Below, piece by piece: positions 34,832 through 43,699 of a stretch of DNA of 64,000 nt. The first letter of the stretch is position 1, and every line of letters begins with the position of its first letter. The stretch comes from Phocaeicola vulgatus ATCC 8482 (lineage in GTDB: Bacteria; Bacteroidota; Bacteroidia; Bacteroidales; Bacteroidaceae). The stretch is from the NCBI RefSeq assembly GCF_000012825.1, contig NC_009614.1, positions 4,030,001-4,094,000 on the forward strand, written 5' to 3'. The notes under the pieces were generated by a model. It was not told the origin of the DNA, made no database searches, and saw only the letters and a program-made list of their open reading frames with translations. Both the position numbers and the translations under genes were made by a program.

Positions 34832-35470
34832 ATGAGCGCATTATTTTCTAAAAAGAATAGAGAAGTTCTTTTAACTCCGCTGGGTTTGAATAACCCTGTC
34901 ACCGTACAGGTGCTCGGTATCTGTTCTGCACTGGCTGTAACGGCTCAGCTGGAACCGGCTATCGTGATGGGTCTTTCCGTAACCATTATTACAGCCTTCT
35001 CGAACTTCGTTATCTCCTTGTTGCGTAACACCATTCCCAACCGTATCCGTATCATCGTCCAGTTGGTGGTTGTTGCCGCATTGGTAACTATCGTTAGTGA
35101 AATTTTGAAAGCGTTCGCATACGATGTAAGTGTGCAGCTTTCTGTATATGTAGGTTTGATTATTACAAACTGTATCCTGATGGGACGTCTGGAAGCATTT
35201 GCTATGATGAACGGTCCTTGGGAATCATTCCTGGATGGTATCGGTAACGGATTGGGTTATGCCAAAATCCTGATTATCGTGGCATTCTTCCGTGAACTGC
35301 TGGGTGCCGGTACATTGTTTGGCTTCCAGGTTATCCCGCAGGCTGTTTATGACTTGGGCTACCTGAACAACGGCTTGATGCTGATGCCTCCTATGGCGTT
35401 GATTATCTGTGCTTGTATCATTTGGTACCAACGTGCAAAACACAAAGAATTGCAGGAAAGTAATAATTAA
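34832..35470 (+). CDS. nqrD: Na+-translocating NADH:quinone reductase subunit D
   Basis: 212 residues, six membrane helices. Cys31 (VLGICSALAV) and Cys114 (ITNCILMGR) are the two half-membrane cysteines that, with their partners in NqrE, hold the intramembrane iron centre. It belongs to the RnfA/RnfE-NqrD/E family with inverted topology to NqrE. A GAGGAGGG sequence 12-15 bases before the ATG is one of few Shine-Dalgarno-like sites in the window. Confidence 0.97.
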   Translation: MSALFSKKNREVLLTPLGLNNPVTVQVLGICSALAVTAQLEPAIVMGLSVTIITAFSNFVISLLRNTIPNRIRIIVQLVVVAALVTIVSEILKAFAYDVSVQLSVYVGLIITNCILMGRLEAFAMMNGPWESFLDGIGNGLGYAKILIIVAFFRELLGAGTLFGFQVIPQAVYDLGYLNNGLMLMPPMALIICACIIWYQRAKHKELQESNN

Positions 35471-35494
35471 TCCCCGTTATAAAACGAAAAGAAT

Positions 35495-36091
35495 ATGGAA
35501 TATTTAAGTTTGTTTGTAAAGTCCATCTTTGTGGACAATATGATTTTCGCATACTTCCTGGGGATGTGTTCTTACCTGGCAGTATCGAAGAACGTAAAGA
35601 CAGCCGTAGGTCTGGGTGCAGCCGTTACTTTCGTGTTGATTGTAACTCTGCCGGTGAACTATTTGCTGGAAAATTACGTACTGGCACCTAATGCGCTGAT
35701 TGATGGAGTAGACCTCAGCTTCTTGAGCTTTATCCTGTTTATTGCCGTTATTGCCGGTATCGTTCAGTTGGTGGAAATGGCGGTTGAACGTTTCAGCCCG
35801 TCGCTCTATGCTTCATTGGGTATCTTCCTTCCGCTGATTGCTGTAAACTGTGCCATCATGGGTGCTTCATTGTTTATGCAGCAACGCCATTTCAACAACA
35901 TTGGCGAGGCAACCACTTACGCTTTGGGCTCAGGTATCGGTTGGGCACTGGCTATTATCGGTCTGGCTGCCATCCGTGAAAAAATGGCTTACTCTGATGT
36001 TCCCGCTCCTTTGAAAGGTCTGGGTATCACTTTCATCACTGTAGGTTTGATGGCAATGGCATTTATGTGTTTCTCTGGTTTGAAAATCTAA
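35495..36091 (+). CDS. nqrE: Na+-translocating NADH:quinone reductase subunit E
   Basis: 198 residues, six membrane helices, partner of NqrD. Cys25 ([10 protein letters not shown]) and Cys119 (AVNCAIMGA) complete the intramembrane iron site. [25 protein letters not shown] is the family N-terminus in two blocks. Gap of 18 bases to nqrF. Confidence 0.97.
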   Translation: MEYLSLFVKSIFVDNMIFAYFLGMCSYLAVSKNVKTAVGLGAAVTFVLIVTLPVNYLLENYVLAPNALIDGVDLSFLSFILFIAVIAGIVQLVEMAVERFSPSLYASLGIFLPLIAVNCAIMGASLFMQQRHFNNIGEATTYALGSGIGWALAIIGLAAIREKMAYSDVPAPLKGLGITFITVGLMAMAFMCFSGLKI

Positions 36092-36109
36092 AAGGAAAGG
36101 AATAAGACA

Positions 36110-37384
36110 ATGGATATGAATTTAATATTAGCTAGTATTGGAGTATTCCTTGGAATTATCCTTCTGCTCGTTGTTATTTTGCTGGTAGCTAAGCAGTATC
36201 TTACTCCGAGCGGCAAAGTAAAGATAACTATCAATGGAGAGAAAGAACTGGAAGTAGAACAAGGTTCAACTTTGCTGAACACCCTGTCTGTCAATGGCAT
36301 CTACCTGTCATCGGCTTGTGGTGGTAAAGGTTCTTGCGGTCAATGTAAATGCCAGGTTGTAGAAGGCGGTGGTGAGATTCTTCCTTCTGAAAAGGGACAT
36401 TTCAGCCGTAAACAACAACAGGATCATTGGCGTCTGGGTTGCCAGGTGAAAGTAAAAGGTGACCTGGGCATCAAGATTGATGAATCTGTACTGGGTGTTA
36501 AGGAATGGGAATGCGAAGTAATCAGCAACAAGAACGTTGCCACTTTCATCAAAGAGTTTATTGTGGCTTTGCCGAAAGGTGAACACATGGACTTCGTTCC
36601 GGGTTCATACGCTCAGATTAAGATTCCTAAATTTGAAATGGACTACAACAAGGATATCGATAAAGACCTTATCGGTCCGGAGTATCTGCCCGCATGGGAA
36701 AAATTCGGTCTGTTCGGCTTGAAATGTAAGAATACGGAAGAAACCATCCGTGCTTACTCTATGGCCAACTATCCTGCCGAGGGTGACCGTATCATGCTGA
36801 CAGTGCGTATCGCTACTCCTCCGTTCAAACCGAAAGATCAGGGTCCCGGCTTTATGGATGTGAATCCGGGTATCGCTTCATCTTACATTTTCACGCTGAA
36901 ACCGGGTGACAAGGTAACGATGAGTGGTCCTTACGGAGACTTCCACCCGATCTTCGATTCTAAGAAGGAAATGATTTGGGTAGGTGGTGGTGCCGGTATG
37001 GCTCCGTTGCGTGCGCAAATTATGCACATGACCAAGACACTGCACACTACCGACCGTGAACTTCACTATTTCTATGGTGCGCGTGCATTGAACGAAGTAT
37101 TCTATCTGCAAGATTTCCAACAATTGGAAAAAGACTTCCCGAACTTCCACTTCCATCTGGCTTTGGACCGTCCGGATCCCGCAGCCGATGCAGCAGGCGT
37201 GAAGTATACCGCAGGTTTCGTTCACAATGTGATGTATGAAACTTATCTGAAGGATCATGAAGCTCCCGAAGATATTGAATACTACATGTGTGGCCCCGGC
37301 CCGATGTCTAATGCAGTCGTTAAGATGCTGGATAGTCTGGGTGTTGAGCCTTCTTCTATCATGTACGACAACTTCGGAGGATAA
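36110..37384 (+). CDS. nqrF: Na+-translocating NADH:quinone reductase subunit F
   Basis: 424 residues: an N-terminal membrane anchor (4-27), a 2Fe-2S ferredoxin domain with Cys70, Cys76, Cys79 (SACGGKGSCGQC) and Cys111, then an FAD domain (RAYSMANYP) and NADH domain (WVGGGAGMAPLRAQ, YYMCGPGPMSNAV). It is the NADH-oxidising entry point of the complex. It ends the operon and a strong hairpin terminator follows 32 bases on. Confidence 0.98.
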   Translation: MDMNLILASIGVFLGIILLLVVILLVAKQYLTPSGKVKITINGEKELEVEQGSTLLNTLSVNGIYLSSACGGKGSCGQCKCQVVEGGGEILPSEKGHFSRKQQQDHWRLGCQVKVKGDLGIKIDESVLGVKEWECEVISNKNVATFIKEFIVALPKGEHMDFVPGSYAQIKIPKFEMDYNKDIDKDLIGPEYLPAWEKFGLFGLKCKNTEETIRAYSMANYPAEGDRIMLTVRIATPPFKPKDQGPGFMDVNPGIASSYIFTLKPGDKVTMSGPYGDFHPIFDSKKEMIWVGGGAGMAPLRAQIMHMTKTLHTTDRELHYFYGARALNEVFYLQDFQQLEKDFPNFHFHLALDRPDPAADAAGVKYTAGFVHNVMYETYLKDHEAPEDIEYYMCGPGPMSNAVVKMLDSLGVEPSSIMYDNFGG

Positions 37385-37416
37385 TATCAGGATCTCCTTT
37401 TATTAATAATGAAAAT

Positions 37417-37451
37417 AAGCCCGGTAAAAGTGAACTTTTATCGGGCTTTTT
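37417..37451 (+). terminator. Terminator of the nqr operon
   Basis: AAGCCCGGTAAAAGT and ACTTTTATCGGGCTT pair around GA (37417-37448), followed by TTTTCTTT. It lies inside the apparent upstream extension of the helicase frame, so that frame must start after it. Confidence 0.9.
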
Positions 37452-37474
37452 CTTTACTTTTGTATAAAACGAAA

Positions 37475-38794
37475 ATGAATATGATAGAGAACATACTAGC
37501 CAATTTGAAAATTGAGCGGCTGAACCCGATGCAAGAGGCGTCCATCAATGCTTGGAAAGAGGGAAAAGACCTAATATTATTGTCTCCTACGGGGTCCGGC
37601 AAGACGTTAGCTTATCTGTTGCCTTTGGTGCAGAGTTTGAAGCCTGGTATAACAGGCGTACAGGCTATAGTGCTGGTTCCTTCCCGGGAACTGGCTTTAC
37701 AAATAGACCAGGTATTTAAATCCATGAACACACCCTTCAAGGCTGTAAGTTGTTATGGAGGACGACCGGCCATGGAAGAGCACCGTACCATCAAAGGGAT
37801 GCAGCCATCAGTCATCATCGGTACTCCGGGCCGTATGAATGATCATCTTTCCAAACAGAATTTTGATGCAGATACGGTCACAACTCTGGTAATCGATGAA
37901 TTTGACAAATGCCTGGAGTTTGGCTTCCAGGAAGAGATGGCGACTGTCATAGGACAGTTGCCCAACTTGCAACGCCGTTTTCTGTTGTCGGCTACCGATG
38001 CGGAAGAGATTCCGCAGTTTACGGGGCTGGACAAGACCATTAAATTGAATTTTTTAAATCCGGAAGAGCAGCTTACCCACCGTCTGCACTTATATAAGGT
38101 ACTGTCTCCGGAAAAAGACAAACTTGAAACCTTATATAAATTGCTTTGTACCTTGGGAAGCCAATCGACATTGGTTTTCTGTAATCACCGTGAAAGTGTG
38201 GAACGGGTAGGGAAGTATCTTCAATCCCAGAAGTTTCAATGTGGCATTTTTCATGGCGGCATGGAACAGGATGACCGCGAACGCTCCCTATATAAATTCC
38301 GCAACGGAAGTTGCCATGTGCTTATTTCTACCGATCTGGCCGCTCGCGGACTGGATATCCCCGAAATAGAGAATGTAGTACATTATCATCTGCCTGCCAA
38401 TGAAGACGGATACATTCACCGCAACGGACGTACCGCCCGCTGGGAAGCCGAAGGTAATTCTTATGTTATCCTTCATGCCGAAGAAACAGTGCCCGCATAT
38501 ATAACCGATGAGCCGGAGGAGTTCATTTTACCCGAAGTCACCCCCAAACCTTCTTTACCCGAATATGTGACATTATATATAGGAAAAGGCAAGAAAGATA
38601 AAATCAATAAGATAGATATTGTGGGATTTCTCTTTAAAAAAGGAAACCTTAATAAAGACGAAATAGGACGGATTGATGTAAAAGACCACTATTCTTTTGC
38701 AGCCGTATCTCGCAAAAAGATAAAACAAACTTTGAATTTAATACGAAATGAGAAGATAAAGGGCATAAAAACACTTATTGAAGAAGCTAAATAA
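37475..38794 (+). CDS. DEAD-box RNA helicase (DbpA-like C-terminal domain)
   Basis: 439 residues from ATG 37475 (MNMIENILANLKI); the frame opens at 37409 but that part codes the nqr terminator. Helicase motifs in order: Q motif (RLNPMQ), Walker A SPTGSGKT (37-44), PSRELALQ (69-76), TPGR (117-120), DEFD (141-144, an Asp-Glu-Phe-Asp variant of DEAD), SAT (172-174), STDLAARGLDIP and HRNGRTAR. A C-terminal DbpA-type RNA-binding domain (YVTLYIGKGKKDKINKIDIVGFLF...) suggests ribosome assembly. Cytoplasmic. After the stop a small TGACAA-T-TTGTCA repeat is seen at 38795-38807. Confidence 0.93.
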   Translation: MNMIENILANLKIERLNPMQEASINAWKEGKDLILLSPTGSGKTLAYLLPLVQSLKPGITGVQAIVLVPSRELALQIDQVFKSMNTPFKAVSCYGGRPAMEEHRTIKGMQPSVIIGTPGRMNDHLSKQNFDADTVTTLVIDEFDKCLEFGFQEEMATVIGQLPNLQRRFLLSATDAEEIPQFTGLDKTIKLNFLNPEEQLTHRLHLYKVLSPEKDKLETLYKLLCTLGSQSTLVFCNHRESVERVGKYLQSQKFQCGIFHGGMEQDDRERSLYKFRNGSCHVLISTDLAARGLDIPEIENVVHYHLPANEDGYIHRNGRTARWEAEGNSYVILHAEETVPAYITDEPEEFILPEVTPKPSLPEYVTLYIGKGKKDKINKIDIVGFLFKKGNLNKDEIGRIDVKDHYSFAAVSRKKIKQTLNLIRNEKIKGIKTLIEEAK

Positions 38795-38971
38795 TGACAA
38801 TTTGTCAATTCTCGAAATAAAATGATTAAAGAATAATTCAAAAAGATATTTTTTTTATGCTTTAGATCATTGTTTACTAGGGATGTAGTTACAAAATGAA
38901 AGCATAAAAAATCAGATTTAACTAATTTGAAAGAAAATTATGCGGAAATTCGTAAATTTATTAGCGATTTT

Positions 38972-39002
38972 TTTGGAAAACTGAAAATAATGTGTAATTT
39001 CG
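38972..39002 (+). promoter_or_regulatory. Promoter of serC
   Basis: TTTG (38972-38975), 19 bases, TAATTTCG (38995-39002; one base off TAnnTTTG). The same pairing of TTTG-N19-TAATTTCG precedes the DMT transporter gene at 42680-42710. Confidence 0.65.
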
Positions 39003-39048
39003 CCCAATGTAAGATATAAACAAATTGTATAACCAAAACAAACGTCAA

Positions 39049-40119
39049 ATGAAAAAGCATAATTTCAATGCGGGACCATCTATCTTGCCTCGCGAGGTAA
39101 TTGAGAAGACAGCACAAGCCGTTCTTGATTTTAATGGGTCAGGCCTTTCCATCATGGAAATCAGTCACCGTGCTAAAGATTTTCAGCCTGTAGTAGACGA
39201 AGCTGTTGCTTTGTTTAAGGAACTGTTGAACATCCCGGAAGGGTACTCGGTACTATTCTTGGGGGGTGGAGCCAGCTTGGAATTCTGTATGATACCTTTC
39301 AACTTCCTCGAAAAAAAAGCTGCTTACCTGAACACAGGCGTATGGGCTAAGAAAGCGATGAAAGAAGCCAAGGCTTTCGGCGAGGTAGTAGAAGTGGCAT
39401 CTTCCGCTGAAGCGACCTATACCTATATTCCCAAAGATTATACGGTTCCCGCCGATGCAGATTATTTCCACGTCACAACGAATAACACAATCTATGGAAC
39501 AGAACTTCATGAAGATCTGGATTCTCCGGTTCCTATGATTGCTGATATGTCATCTGATATTTTCTCTCGTCCTATCGACGTTTCTAAATATATTTGTATC
39601 TATGGCGGTGCGCAGAAGAATTTGGCTCCGGCCGGTGTCACTTTCGTTATTGTAAAGAACGATGCTGTGGGCAAGGTATCACGCTATATTCCTACTATGC
39701 TGAATTATCAGACTCACATTGACGGCGGCTCTATGTTCAACACACCTCCTGTACTTCCTATTTATGCCGCTTTGCAGACTTTACGCTGGATAAAAGCCAA
39801 CGGTGGTGTAGCAGAAATGCAGAAACGTGCTAAAGAGAAGGCAGACATGCTGTATGCTGAAATAGACCGTAACAAAATGTTCCGTGGCACAGTAACGGAT
39901 AAAGCCGACCGCTCTTATATGAACATTTGCTTTGTAATGAATGACGAATACAAAGACCTGGAAGCCGATTTCTTGAAATTTGCCACAGAAAAAGGTATGG
40001 TGGGTATTAAGGGACACCGTTCTGTAGGCGGTTTCCGTGCATCTTGCTACAACGCTATGCCGAAGGAAAGCGTTCAGGCTTTGATTGACTGCATGCAGGA
40101 ATTTGAGAAACTTCATTAA
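39049..40119 (+). CDS. serC: Phosphoserine aminotransferase
   Basis: 356 residues from ATG 39049 ([16 protein letters not shown]); a TTG at 39025 would add eight residues. FNAGPSILP is the family start, GGGASLEF binds the PLP phosphate and Lys190 in [12 protein letters not shown] is the PLP lysine. It converts 3-phosphohydroxypyruvate and glutamate to phosphoserine. It is followed by serA-like dehydrogenase and DUF1015 genes, a standard Bacteroidota serine cluster. Confidence 0.97.
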   Translation: MKKHNFNAGPSILPREVIEKTAQAVLDFNGSGLSIMEISHRAKDFQPVVDEAVALFKELLNIPEGYSVLFLGGGASLEFCMIPFNFLEKKAAYLNTGVWAKKAMKEAKAFGEVVEVASSAEATYTYIPKDYTVPADADYFHVTTNNTIYGTELHEDLDSPVPMIADMSSDIFSRPIDVSKYICIYGGAQKNLAPAGVTFVIVKNDAVGKVSRYIPTMLNYQTHIDGGSMFNTPPVLPIYAALQTLRWIKANGGVAEMQKRAKEKADMLYAEIDRNKMFRGTVTDKADRSYMNICFVMNDEYKDLEADFLKFATEKGMVGIKGHRSVGGFRASCYNAMPKESVQALIDCMQEFEKLH

Positions 40120-40131
40120 TAATTATGTTCA

Positions 40132-40206
40132 CCACAGATTATACGAATTGCACAGATAGGAACAATAAATGGAATCTGTGATAATCCGTGATAATCTGTG
40201 GTGAAC
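40132..40206. repeat. Intergenic inverted repeat in the serC-serA gap
   Basis: TTCACCACAGATTAT near 40129-40143 is complementary to ATAATCTGTGGTGAA near 40191-40205, and the internal GATAATCCGTGATAATCTGTG repeats the unit. The motif CACAGATTATCACGGATTAT-like is found interspersed in Bacteroides genomes. It may affect mRNA stability between the two genes. Confidence 0.6.
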
Positions 40207-40226
40207 CTTTTTAATACAATAAGACC

Positions 40227-41147
40227 ATGAAAGTATTAGTAGCAACAGACAAGCCGTTTGCAAAAGTTGCAGTAGACGGTATCCGTAAAGAAATAGAAGC
40301 AGCAGGTTATGAACTGGTATTGCTGGAAAAATATGGTGAAAAAGCTAAACTACTGGAAGCTGTAAAGGACGTTAACGCAATCATTATCCGCAGTGATATT
40401 ATTGATGCCGAAGTATTGGATGCGGCAAAAGAACTGAAAATCGTAGTACGTGCAGGAGCAGGTTATGATAACGTGGATTTGGCGGCTGCTACGGCACACA
40501 ATGTGTGTGTTATGAATACTCCGGGACAGAACTCCAATGCAGTAGCCGAACTGGCTTTTGGCATGATGGTGATGGCTGTCCGCAATTTCTATAACGGGAC
40601 TTCGGGTACTGAACTGATGGGCAAGAAGTTAGGTATCCATGCATACGGCAATGTAGGTCGTAATGTGGCTCGTATCGCTAAAGGTTTTGGCATGGATATT
40701 TATGCTTTTGACGCTTTCTGCCCGAAAGAAGTGATCGAAAAAGATGGTGTGAAAGCTGTTTCTTCTGCTGAGGAACTGTATGCTGCTTGTAATATAGTGT
40801 CCCTGCATATTCCTGCTACGGCTGAAACTAAAAATTCCATCAACTATGAATTGGTCAACAAGATGCCTAAAGGAGGAGTATTGGTAAATACTGCCCGTAA
40901 GGAAGTGATCAATGAAGCGGAATTAATCAAACTGATGGAAGAACGCACCGACTTAAAGTATGTTACTGATATCATGCCGGTTGCCCATGCAGAGTTCTCG
41001 GAAAAATTTGCCGGCCGTTATTTCGCTACACCGAAAAAGATGGGGGCCCAGACGGCTGAAGCAAATATCAACGCAGGTATCGCTGCTGCCAGACAAATAG
41101 TAGGCTTCCTGAAAGATGGTTGTGAAAAATTCAGAGTAAATAAATAA
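40227..41147 (+). CDS. serA: D-3-phosphoglycerate dehydrogenase (short form)
   Basis: 306 residues of the D-2-hydroxyacid dehydrogenase family: NTPGQNSNAVAELAFGMM, an NAD-binding GIHAYGNVGRNVA (about 136-148) and NTARKEVINE. No ACT domain, so no serine feedback through ACT. In place of the usual catalytic TPH.GA.T.EA the sequence is TPKKMGAQTAEAN; this Lys-Lys variant is seen in Bacteroidota SerA, and the nearby PVAHAEF may supply the His. It oxidises 3-phosphoglycerate, the first step of serine synthesis. Confidence 0.93.
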   Translation: MKVLVATDKPFAKVAVDGIRKEIEAAGYELVLLEKYGEKAKLLEAVKDVNAIIIRSDIIDAEVLDAAKELKIVVRAGAGYDNVDLAAATAHNVCVMNTPGQNSNAVAELAFGMMVMAVRNFYNGTSGTELMGKKLGIHAYGNVGRNVARIAKGFGMDIYAFDAFCPKEVIEKDGVKAVSSAEELYAACNIVSLHIPATAETKNSINYELVNKMPKGGVLVNTARKEVINEAELIKLMEERTDLKYVTDIMPVAHAEFSEKFAGRYFATPKKMGAQTAEANINAGIAAARQIVGFLKDGCEKFRVNK

Positions 41148-41161
41148 GTAATCCAATAACC

Positions 41162-41230
41162 GCAGGGGCGGATTGAATCCGACCGGATGCATATAGCTTA
41201 TGTTTTCGGGCGAATGCAATTCGCCCCTGC
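41162..41230. repeat. Intergenic GC-rich inverted repeat after serA
   Basis: GCAGGGGCGGATTGAATCCG (41162-41181) partially mirrors CGGGCGAATGCAATTCGCCCC and GC at 41207-41230. The right half is itself a perfect hairpin (GGGCGAAT-GCA-ATTCGCCC, 41208-41226). No T-run. It looks like an interspersed repeat. Confidence 0.6.
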
Positions 41231-41255
41231 AAGTAAAATCTAATACCTTTATTTT

Positions 41256-42503
41256 ATGGCAATAATAAAACCCTTCAAAGGCATCCGCCCTCCGAAAGAA
41301 TTGGTAGAACAAGTAGCTTCACGTCCATACGACGTACTGAATTCTGAAGAAGCACGCGAGGAAGCGAAAGGTAATGAAAAGTCACTTTATCATATTATAA
41401 AACCGGAAATTGATTTCCCTGCCGGAACAGACGAACATGATCCTAAAGTATATGAGAAGGCTGCCGAAAATTTCCAGATGTTTCAGGACAAGGGCTGGTT
41501 GGTGCAAGATGAAAAAGAAAATTATTATGTATATGCACAAACCATGAATGGCAAGACCCAATATGGACTGGTGGTAGGAGCGTATGTTCCCGATTATATG
41601 AACGGGGTCATCAAAAAACATGAACTGACCCGTCGTGACAAGGAGGAAGACCGCATGAAACATGTCCGCGTAAATAATGCCAATATAGAACCGGTATTCT
41701 TTGCTTACCCGGATAATGCGGAATTGGATGCTATCGTTAAGAAATATACTTCACAACGGCCGGAATATGATTTTATCGCTCCGGGTGACGGCTTCGGACA
41801 TTCATTCTGGGTGATCGACAAAGAAGAAGATATAAAAGCTATCACAAAAGCTTTCGAAGCCATGCCGGCTCTTTATATTGCCGATGGTCATCATCGCTCG
41901 GCTGCCGCAGCCCTGGTAGGCGCCGAAAAAGCGCAGCAAAATGCAAACCATCAGGGAAATGAGGAGTACAATTACTTTATGGCTGTATGTTTCCCGGCCA
42001 ACCAGCTGACTATTATTGATTACAACCGTGTTGTAAAAGACTTGAACGGGCTGTCTCCGGAACAATTCCTGACCGCTGTCAGCAAGAATTTTGTGGTAGA
42101 AGAGAAAGGAACTGAGGTCTATAGACCACAGGCTCTTCACAATTTCTCTCTCTATCTGGACGGTAAATGGTACAGCTTGACAGCAAAACCGGGCACATAC
42201 GATGACAATGATCCTATCGGAGTATTGGACGTGACTATTTCTTCCAACTTGATATTGGATGAAATATTGGGAATCAAGGATCTTCGTTCCGACAAACGGA
42301 TTGACTTTGTAGGTGGTATCCGTGGCCTGGAGGAATTAAAGAAGCGTGTGGACAGCGGTGAAATGAAAGTGGCTTTGGCCCTTTACCCTGTTTCTATGAA
42401 ACAATTAATGGATATTGCCGATACCGGCAATATCATGCCGCCCAAAACAACTTGGTTTGAACCGAAACTTCGTTCGGGATTGGTTATTCATAAACTGAGC
42501 TGA
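41256..42503 (+). CDS. DUF1015 family protein
   Basis: 415 residues. Starts MAIIKPFKGIRPPKELVEQVASRPYDVLN, the conserved DUF1015 opening, with the motif ADGHHRSAAA. The family follows serC-serA in Bacteroidota and may be linked to serine or phosphoserine metabolism. Cytoplasmic. The gene is the third in the serC-serA run, separated by repeats rather than terminators. Enzyme activity unknown. Confidence 0.9.
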   Translation: MAIIKPFKGIRPPKELVEQVASRPYDVLNSEEAREEAKGNEKSLYHIIKPEIDFPAGTDEHDPKVYEKAAENFQMFQDKGWLVQDEKENYYVYAQTMNGKTQYGLVVGAYVPDYMNGVIKKHELTRRDKEEDRMKHVRVNNANIEPVFFAYPDNAELDAIVKKYTSQRPEYDFIAPGDGFGHSFWVIDKEEDIKAITKAFEAMPALYIADGHHRSAAAALVGAEKAQQNANHQGNEEYNYFMAVCFPANQLTIIDYNRVVKDLNGLSPEQFLTAVSKNFVVEEKGTEVYRPQALHNFSLYLDGKWYSLTAKPGTYDDNDPIGVLDVTISSNLILDEILGIKDLRSDKRIDFVGGIRGLEELKKRVDSGEMKVALALYPVSMKQLMDIADTGNIMPPKTTWFEPKLRSGLVIHKLS

Positions 42504-42514
42504 TCCATAGTGGA

Positions 42515-42559
42515 ACACGGACAGAAAGAACAAACCTGCATTTCCCTTTCTGTCCGTGT
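42515..42559 (+). terminator. Hairpin after the serine cluster (terminator-like)
   Basis: ACACGGACAGAAAG (42515-42528) pairs exactly with CTTTCTGTCCGTGT (42546-42559). There is no clean T-run, so termination is less certain than for the other sites. Confidence 0.55.
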
Positions 42560-42679
42560 CCGTTCAATCATTTCATATAATTTTTCAGCTGCTACAGGTG
42601 ATATAAATTCTTTTATATTTGTTGATTAGGTATAATTAAAATAAATAGATGTCAGAGTGAAAGAATAAAGCATTTTTCC

Positions 42680-42710
42680 TTTGTTTATTGCTGACAAATA
42701 TCTAATTTCG
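42680..42710 (+). promoter_or_regulatory. Promoter of the DMT transporter gene
   Basis: TTTG (42680-42683), 19 bases, TAATTTCG (42703-42710), 30 bases before ATG 42740. Confidence 0.65.
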
Positions 42711-42739
42711 CGCCGATTTTAAAGCGTGTAATAAAAACG

Positions 42740-43654
42740 ATGACTAACAACAAGACTAAAGGATTTCTCCTTGGGGCAATCGCAGCAGCCAGCTACGGCA
42801 TGAACCCACTGTTCACCCTTCCTCTTTATAGTGCAGGAATGAGCGTAGACTCGGTATTATTTTATCGCTATGCACTGGCTATAGTTGTACTAGGTATCAT
42901 GATGAAGATGCAAAAGCAATCTTTTGCCATTAAGAAAGCGGATGTGCTGCCACTTTGCATCATGGGACTGCTGTTCTCATTCTCTTCCCTGTTTCTCTTT
43001 ATGAGTTATAACTACATGGATGCCGGTATCGCATCCACCATACTGTTTGTCTACCCGGTACTGGTAGCTATTATTATGGCTGTAGTATTTAAGGAAAAAG
43101 TATCGCCGGTCACTATGTTTTCCATAGCGCTGGCCTTTGTGGGAATTTCCTTGCTCTGTAAAAGTCCGGGAGGACAGACACTCAGCCTGGTCGGGATTAC
43201 TTTTGTCTTTTTATCATCCTTGTCTTATGCTATCTATATAGTTGGCGTAAACCGTTCTTCCCTGAAGGATATGCCTATAGCCAAGCTTACTTTCTATGTC
43301 CTGCTTTTCGGCCTGTCTGTTTATGTGGTGCGATTGAAGTTCTGTACAGGACTGCAGCCTATCCCTACACCCTTGTTATGGGTGAACGCAGTTTCACTGG
43401 CTGTTTTTCCTACTGTTATTTCGTTGGTGACCATGACAAAGGCCATACACTACATTGGTTCCACCCCCACTGCTATTCTGGGTGCTTTGGAGCCTGTTAC
43501 AGCTTTATTCTTCGGAGTACTGATTTTTGGAGAGCAGCTGACACCGCGCATTATTCTGGGCATTTTGATGGTGATTACTGCCGTAACTCTGATTATAGGA
43601 GGAAAAACATTGCTGAAAAAAAGCAAGATTCGGTTAAGGCATACTGGCAGATAA
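42740..43654 (+). CDS. EamA/DMT-family transporter
   Basis: 304 residues with ten membrane helices arranged as two EamA repeats; the second repeat holds GSTPTAILGALEPVTALFFGVLIFGEQLTP, a family signature. These inner membrane proteins export amino acids or other small molecules. The substrate cannot be read from sequence; the location after the serine genes allows, but does not show, an amino acid role. The stop overlaps the region of the next promoter. Confidence 0.92.
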   Translation: MTNNKTKGFLLGAIAAASYGMNPLFTLPLYSAGMSVDSVLFYRYALAIVVLGIMMKMQKQSFAIKKADVLPLCIMGLLFSFSSLFLFMSYNYMDAGIASTILFVYPVLVAIIMAVVFKEKVSPVTMFSIALAFVGISLLCKSPGGQTLSLVGITFVFLSSLSYAIYIVGVNRSSLKDMPIAKLTFYVLLFGLSVYVVRLKFCTGLQPIPTPLLWVNAVSLAVFPTVISLVTMTKAIHYIGSTPTAILGALEPVTALFFGVLIFGEQLTPRIILGILMVITAVTLIIGGKTLLKKSKIRLRHTGR

Positions 43655-43666
43655 AGTCGGATTTTG

Positions 43667-43674
43667 TATCTTTG
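43667..43674 (+). promoter_or_regulatory. -7 box of the hexosaminidase gene
   Basis: TATCTTTG, 25 bases before ATG 43700, no clear -33. Confidence 0.5.
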
Positions 43675-43699
43675 CCCTTGCAATTATAAATTTTCCACT

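Noticed and set aside
37409..37474. Upstream extension of the helicase gene
   Set aside because: It translates the nqr terminator hairpin.
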